Positions 60,552 through 64,000 of a stretch of DNA of 64,000 nt are shown piece after piece. Under the pieces are notes generated by a model. That model saw only the letters and a list, made by a program, of their open reading frames with translations, had not been told where the DNA came from and made no database searches. The first letter of the stretch is position 1; each line of letters opens with the position of its first letter. Location: NCBI RefSeq assembly GCF_016908565.1, contig NZ_JAFBED010000005.1, positions 1 through 64,000 of the forward strand, read 5' to 3'. This DNA is from Sutcliffiella tianshenii (lineage in GTDB: Bacteria > Bacillota > Bacilli > Bacillales > Bacillaceae_I). The position numbers and the translations under genes are program-made.

Positions 60552-61424
60552 CTACTTCCGATGCACGAGCCTCCTGTATTCCATCGGTGTCGCCCCTTCC
60601 ATCTTCTTGAAGAGTTTGGAGAAGTAGGTGACGTCCTCGATGCCAACTTCCCTCGATATGGTGGATACTTTGTACTCCGTCTCCACGAGCAGGCGTTTTG
60701 CCTGATGCAGCCTGTAGTGGGTCAAATATTGTATGGGGCTTATCCCGATTGTTTTTTGCATGCATCTTGTTATGTAGTCCGGATGAAAATTCAGCTCCTG
60801 CTTCAGCCACGTCATGCTTATCTGATTCTGATAGTTGTCCTGGATCAGCTTCATGGCCTGCTCGCAAACTTTTTCTGTTGCGCTCGGGATCGAGAATGCC
60901 TCCTTTTGCAGCTGCAGGATAAACTCAGAAAAATAGATTTGCTGCTTAAGATAGTCATCCGGGAGATGTGCATCCCCTTCGCTGATACTAAGCATGGTTT
61001 CAAGCTGCTGTTCAATAATCTCCCTTCTTTTCACCTCGGCGTATTGGGGGATATGAAAAAGATAGTGACCCGCTTCAATGAATGTCGGCTCCTTCTTGTA
61101 CACATAGGACCAATCGAGTTCCTTCGTTTCCACAACCTGATATGCGTCATTAGGGATGACAAAATGAAGCCAATAGTAAGTTGTATCCTCGTCACAGCCC
61201 TGGTAGCCCGTATGTCTCTTTCCAGGTACGAGAATCACGTACTGTCCCTCTTTCACTTCAAATTTATTGTCATCCTCCTGCATGTAGAGCTTCCCCTTTG
61301 TCACATAGAGAAGATCAAAAACCGTAAACACCCGGGAAAAATGCTTCTTTCCTTTCTGGAAGGTAAATTCCCCACCCCTGATGAACGTCGGGAAAGGAGG
61401 AATGGAAAGCGCAATCATTGACAT
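60552..61424 (-). CDS. AraC-family transcriptional regulator
   Basis: This 290-residue regulator has an N-terminal cupin-like sensing domain (LLYVTKGKLYMQEDDNKFEVKEG) and two C-terminal helix-turn-helices (ISMTWLKQELNFHPDYITRCMQ; VSTISREVGIEDVTYFSKLF). Its target is not shown. It is divergent from a MATE exporter gene; the sensing domain could bind a sugar, since the neighbours to the left handle maltodextrins. Confidence 0.88.
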   Translation of the reverse strand: MSMIALSIPPFPTFIRGGEFTFQKGKKHFSRVFTVFDLLYVTKGKLYMQEDDNKFEVKEGQYVILVPGKRHTGYQGCDEDTTYYWLHFVIPNDAYQVVETKELDWSYVYKKEPTFIEAGHYLFHIPQYAEVKRREIIEQQLETMLSISEGDAHLPDDYLKQQIYFSEFILQLQKEAFSIPSATEKVCEQAMKLIQDNYQNQISMTWLKQELNFHPDYITRCMQKTIGISPIQYLTHYRLHQAKRLLVETEYKVSTISREVGIEDVTYFSKLFKKMEGATPMEYRRLVHRK

Positions 61425-61542
61425 TCTTTACACCTCAAGTCGTAATACTCCAATAAGTATCGAAATCATCTCTTTCTATTATAATGATATCCGGTTAAAC
61501 TATAAATTGTTTTATGTCGGAATCATCAAAAGGAGTAAAATA

Positions 61543-62904
61543 ATGAAAGAAACAAGCACAAAGAAATTGACACTTTTCGCCTTGACTTGGCCAATTTTCA
61601 TAGAAGTATTATTGCATATGGTTATGGGGAATGCAGATATCCTGATGCTGAGCCAGTACTCGGATGACGCCGTAGCTGCAGTGGGCGTGGCGAATCAGCT
61701 TCTATTCATGCTCATTGTCATGTTCGGTTTTATTGCAACGGGCACCTCGATACTTGTCGCTCAGTACCTCGGAGCAAAAAACAGGATTCTTGCAGGTGAA
61801 GTAACCGTAGTATCCCTCGGTGCCAACCTAGTATTCAGCATAGTGATAAGCCTGATTGTCTTTGGGTTCAGTTCACAGCTGCTCTTGTTAATGGATCTCC
61901 CCTCCGAGCTTTTGGCAGAGGCTGACTCCTACCTGAAATTAGTCGGAGTATTTTCGTTCGTGCAGGCTCTTGTCATCACGATGGGTGCCACGATCAGAAG
62001 CTACGGATTTACCAGGGACGCCATGTATGTCACCATCGGGATGAACATACTCAATATCATTGGAAATTACCTCTTCATTTTCGGACCATTCGGAATCCCT
62101 GTACTCGGAGTGGAAGGGGTTGCCCTTTCTACCGTTGTCAGCCGTGCACTCGGTCTTATCGTAATAACCGTTTTATTACTAAAAAGAATCGAAGAGCCGC
62201 TTCCTTTCAAAAGGATTTTCCAATTACCGATGAGCCATTTGAAAAACCTTTTAAAAATCGGCATACCTTCAGCCGGAGAGCATCTATCCTATAATACCTC
62301 CCAGATCGTCATCACCTTTTTCATTGTGATGATAGGAACGGAGGCGCTGACCACAAAGGTCTATACGCAAAGTTTGATGATGTTCATCTTCCTCTTCGGG
62401 GTTGCCATCGGACAGGGGACACAGATCATGATCGGTCACCAGATTGGCGCCGGCAATATCGAGGACGCTTATAAGCGCTGCATCAAAAGCTTGCGCTTGG
62501 CCATATTGATCAGCATCCTCACTGCAATTCCGATTGCAATATTCTCTGATACCCTTTTAGGATTCTTTACTTCGAATCCGGATATTATCGCACTTGGCGG
62601 TACGCTGATCCTCCTAACGGTCATTTTGGAGCCCGGCCGCTCATTCAATCTCGTGGTCATCAGTTCGCTTCGTGCCGCCGGGGATGTAAAATTCCCTGTT
62701 TATATAGGGATATTATCCATGTGGGGAGTTTCGGTGACTGTTTCGTATGTACTCGGCATCCATTTCGGATTGGGCCTCGTAGGTGTCTGGATTGCCATGA
62801 TCATGGATGAATGGCTGAGAGGCATCATTATGCTAAGAAGATGGAAGTCAAAAGTGTGGGTAAATAAATCCTTTGTAGTATCCCAATCAAAAAATGCATC
62901 CTAA
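61543..62904 (+). CDS. MATE family efflux transporter
   Basis: This 453-residue exporter has 12 predicted helices in two halves. The N-terminus TLFALTWPIFIEVLLHMVMGNAD and the ATGTSILVAQYLGAKN segment are typical of MATE proteins, with the same pattern repeated (QGTQIMIGHQIGAGN) in the second half. I choose the ATG at 61543, seven bases after aaggag. It could use a sodium or proton gradient; the substrate is unknown. Confidence 0.9.
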   Translation: MKETSTKKLTLFALTWPIFIEVLLHMVMGNADILMLSQYSDDAVAAVGVANQLLFMLIVMFGFIATGTSILVAQYLGAKNRILAGEVTVVSLGANLVFSIVISLIVFGFSSQLLLLMDLPSELLAEADSYLKLVGVFSFVQALVITMGATIRSYGFTRDAMYVTIGMNILNIIGNYLFIFGPFGIPVLGVEGVALSTVVSRALGLIVITVLLLKRIEEPLPFKRIFQLPMSHLKNLLKIGIPSAGEHLSYNTSQIVITFFIVMIGTEALTTKVYTQSLMMFIFLFGVAIGQGTQIMIGHQIGAGNIEDAYKRCIKSLRLAILISILTAIPIAIFSDTLLGFFTSNPDIIALGGTLILLTVILEPGRSFNLVVISSLRAAGDVKFPVYIGILSMWGVSVTVSYVLGIHFGLGLVGVWIAMIMDEWLRGIIMLRRWKSKVWVNKSFVVSQSKNAS

Positions 62905-62909
62905 ATGAA

Positions 62910-62939
62910 CGGCACTCCCATAAAAGGGGGTGCTTTTTT
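62910..62939 (+). terminator. Terminator of the MATE gene
   Basis: GGCACTCCC pairs with GGGGGTGC around ataaaa, then T6. Confidence 0.87.
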
Positions 62940-62944
62940 GTCTT

Positions 62945-62961
62945 TGTTAGAAAACCTGACA
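62945..62961. promoter_or_regulatory. TnrA/GlnR box 1 of glnK-amtB
   Basis: TGTTAGAAAACCTGACA fits the TnrA/GlnR consensus TGTNA-N7-TNACA at every fixed position. It is about 85 bases upstream of the proposed transcription start. Confidence 0.88.
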
Positions 62962-62965
62962 CACT

Positions 62966-62979
62966 TGTAAACGTTTTCG
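62966..62979. promoter_or_regulatory. cre-like site before glnK
   Basis: TGTAAACGTTTTCG matches the CcpA site at all but the last base, only a few bases from TnrA box 1. Confidence 0.45.
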
Positions 62980-63002
62980 CCAGAATTTTTCGAAAATTCG
63001 TA

Positions 63003-63066
63003 TTGCAAAGTGAATAAATATGAAATATGATAATAAACATACCATATGATGTTAGGAAATATAACA
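63003..63066 (+). promoter_or_regulatory. glnK promoter and TnrA/GlnR box 2
   Basis: -35 TTGCAA (63003-63008) and -10 TATGAT (63026-63031) are 17 bases apart. TGTTAGGAAATATAACA (63050-63066) is a second perfect TGTNA-N7-TNACA box, about 20 bases past the expected start, a position typical of repression. Confidence 0.78.
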
Positions 63067-63088
63067 TTAGATAAAAAGGAGAGATATT

Positions 63089-63430
63089 ATGAAAAAGGTG
63101 GAAGCAATCATTCGTCCAGAAACATTCCGCAGCCTTCGTGAACGCCTGGAAGAAGTAGGCATCAACGGTCTGACCGTTTCCGAAGTGGCTGGTTGCGGGC
63201 AGCAAAAAGGACAGCAGGGTGTCTTTCGAGGCAATACATTTGAAATTAAACTCCTCCCCAAAGTAAAAGTCGAAATGGTCGTAGAAGCGGAATTTGTAGA
63301 TGAAATAGTACAGATCATCCAGGAAACATGCAGCACCAATTCTGTAGGGGACGGGAAAATATTTATCTACCATATCGAAGATGCCATTCGCATCCGTACA
63401 GGGGAAACCGGCAAACTTGCAATACTCTAA
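63089..63430 (+). CDS. glnK: Nitrogen regulatory PII protein
   Basis: This 113-residue PII protein reports nitrogen status and gates AmtB. It starts MKKVEAIIRPETFRSLRERL and has the T-loop QQKGQQGVFRGNTFEIKL with phenylalanine where enteric PII has the uridylylated tyrosine. The C-terminal GDGKIFIYHIEDAIRIRTGETG is the family signature. It has aaggagag before the ATG. In B. subtilis the pair is nrgA-nrgB, with the PII gene second; here it is first. Confidence 0.93.
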   Translation: MKKVEAIIRPETFRSLRERLEEVGINGLTVSEVAGCGQQKGQQGVFRGNTFEIKLLPKVKVEMVVEAEFVDEIVQIIQETCSTNSVGDGKIFIYHIEDAIRIRTGETGKLAIL

Positions 63431-63454
63431 CAATTACAGAAAGGGATGATCACA

Positions 63455-64000
63455 TTGAAAAAGAAAATTGGTTTATTGATGACAGGCGGCTTAATCTTTG
63501 GTTCAACAGCACACGCACAAGCTCCGACAGTGGAAACATTGAATATTTCCATGGATATGGTGTGGATCATGATCGGTGCATTGCTCGTATTCTTTATGCA
63601 CGCTGGATTTGCAATGGTGGAGTCAGGATTTACTCGGTCCAAAAACTCCCTTAATATCCTGATGAAAAATTTCCTTACGATTTCCATCGGCTCTATCCTA
63701 TATTTGGCGGTTGGTTATGCATTTATGTTCGGTTCATCCTCGGGAGGCTTCATCGGGACGGAAGGATTCTTTCTTTCAGGCCGTGAAGGGGACATCGGCT
63801 TCTTCGTCTTCCAGGCAATGTTCGCAGCCACATGCGCAACCATCATCTCAGGGGCTGTGGCAGAAAGGATGAAGCTTAGCAGTTATATCCTTATCACTGT
63901 TGTAATGACCGCTTTCATCTATCCTGTTGTGGGACATTGGGTCTGGGGCGGCGGCTGGTTGTCGGAAATGGGCTTTACCGACTTTGCAGGATCCACGGTC
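63455..64000 (+). CDS. amtB: Ammonium transporter AmtB, 5' part (runs off the window)
   Basis: The first 182 codons of an ammonium channel are in the window. The TTG start has aaaggga seven bases upstream and lies 24 bases after glnK. A signal-like N-terminus (IGLLMTGGLIFGSTAHAQA) precedes a series of helices: VWIMIGALLVFFMHAGFAMVE and AATCATIISGAVAERMKL fit the Amt/Mep/Rh family signature. The 3' end is cut by the window edge, not by mutation. Confidence 0.92.
   Translation, partial: MKKKIGLLMTGGLIFGSTAHAQAPTVETLNISMDMVWIMIGALLVFFMHAGFAMVESGFTRSKNSLNILMKNFLTISIGSILYLAVGYAFMFGSSSGGFIGTEGFFLSGREGDIGFFVFQAMFAATCATIISGAVAERMKLSSYILITVVMTAFIYPVVGHWVWGGGWLSEMGFTDFAGSTV

Noticed and set aside
60116-61421. 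Long open frames (up to 432 codons) on the plus strand
   Set aside because: They run through the 53-base array and then antisense through the AraC gene. Their length comes from repetition and from the shadow of a real gene.

Overview
The window is chromosomal DNA from a Bacillus-type Firmicute. Most of it follows the Bacillus subtilis gene order read from its right end to its left: fabH-fabF-yjaZ-appDFABC-yjbA-trpS-oppABCDF-yjbC-spx-yjbE-mecA-coiA-pepF, preceded by yjzC-yjzD-yjaU-yjaV-med-comZ and by the yitK-yitL-yitT-yitU-yitV-yitW group. Differences from B. subtilis are a clpB gene between yjzC and yjzD, cls between mecA and coiA, and no arg/car cluster between the yit and yjz groups. I cannot name the species.

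Layout. 0.2-7.5 kb: pepF, coiA with a probable ComK box, cls, mecA, a TerC-family gene and spx. 7.9-13 kb: an inserted plus-strand unit of an RND efflux pump with its adaptor and a GDSL lipase, between spx and yjbC. 13.6-31 kb: yjbC, a DUF4015 protein, two complete oligopeptide ABC operons (opp and app), and between them T-box-controlled trpS and yjbA. 31.4-38.7 kb: yjaZ, the FapR-type fabH-fabF unit, med-comZ, yjaV, yjaU and several very small genes. 38.9-50.9 kb: CtsR-controlled clpB, yjzC, the yit block, a GDSL esterase, a GNAT enzyme and a short-chain dehydrogenase. 51.4-60 kb: a maltodextrin locus with a LacI-type regulator, a membrane-anchored GH13 alpha-amylase, MalE/F/G-type transporter genes and a divergent neopullulanase-type enzyme. 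60.5-64 kb: an AraC regulator, a MATE exporter and the start of a glnK-amtB operon with two perfect TnrA/GlnR-type boxes.

Several parts fit together. coiA, mecA, med, comZ, spx and the opp operon all touch competence control. The amylase, importer and intracellular GH13 enzyme make a starch-to-maltodextrin route; no transporter ATPase is encoded here, so one must be supplied from elsewhere.

The least explained feature is a set of intergenic tandem arrays. Two have exactly 53-base units (50872-51332 and 60089-60512), one has 52-base units (3448-3620), one has 51/61-base spacing (13191-13390), and one has a 10-base motif every 20-21 bases (47040-47152). The four longer arrays have unrelated sequences, but each unit carries an inverted repeat. 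Four of the five arrays lie between convergent genes. No CRISPR, tRNA, rRNA, insertion sequence or prophage was seen.
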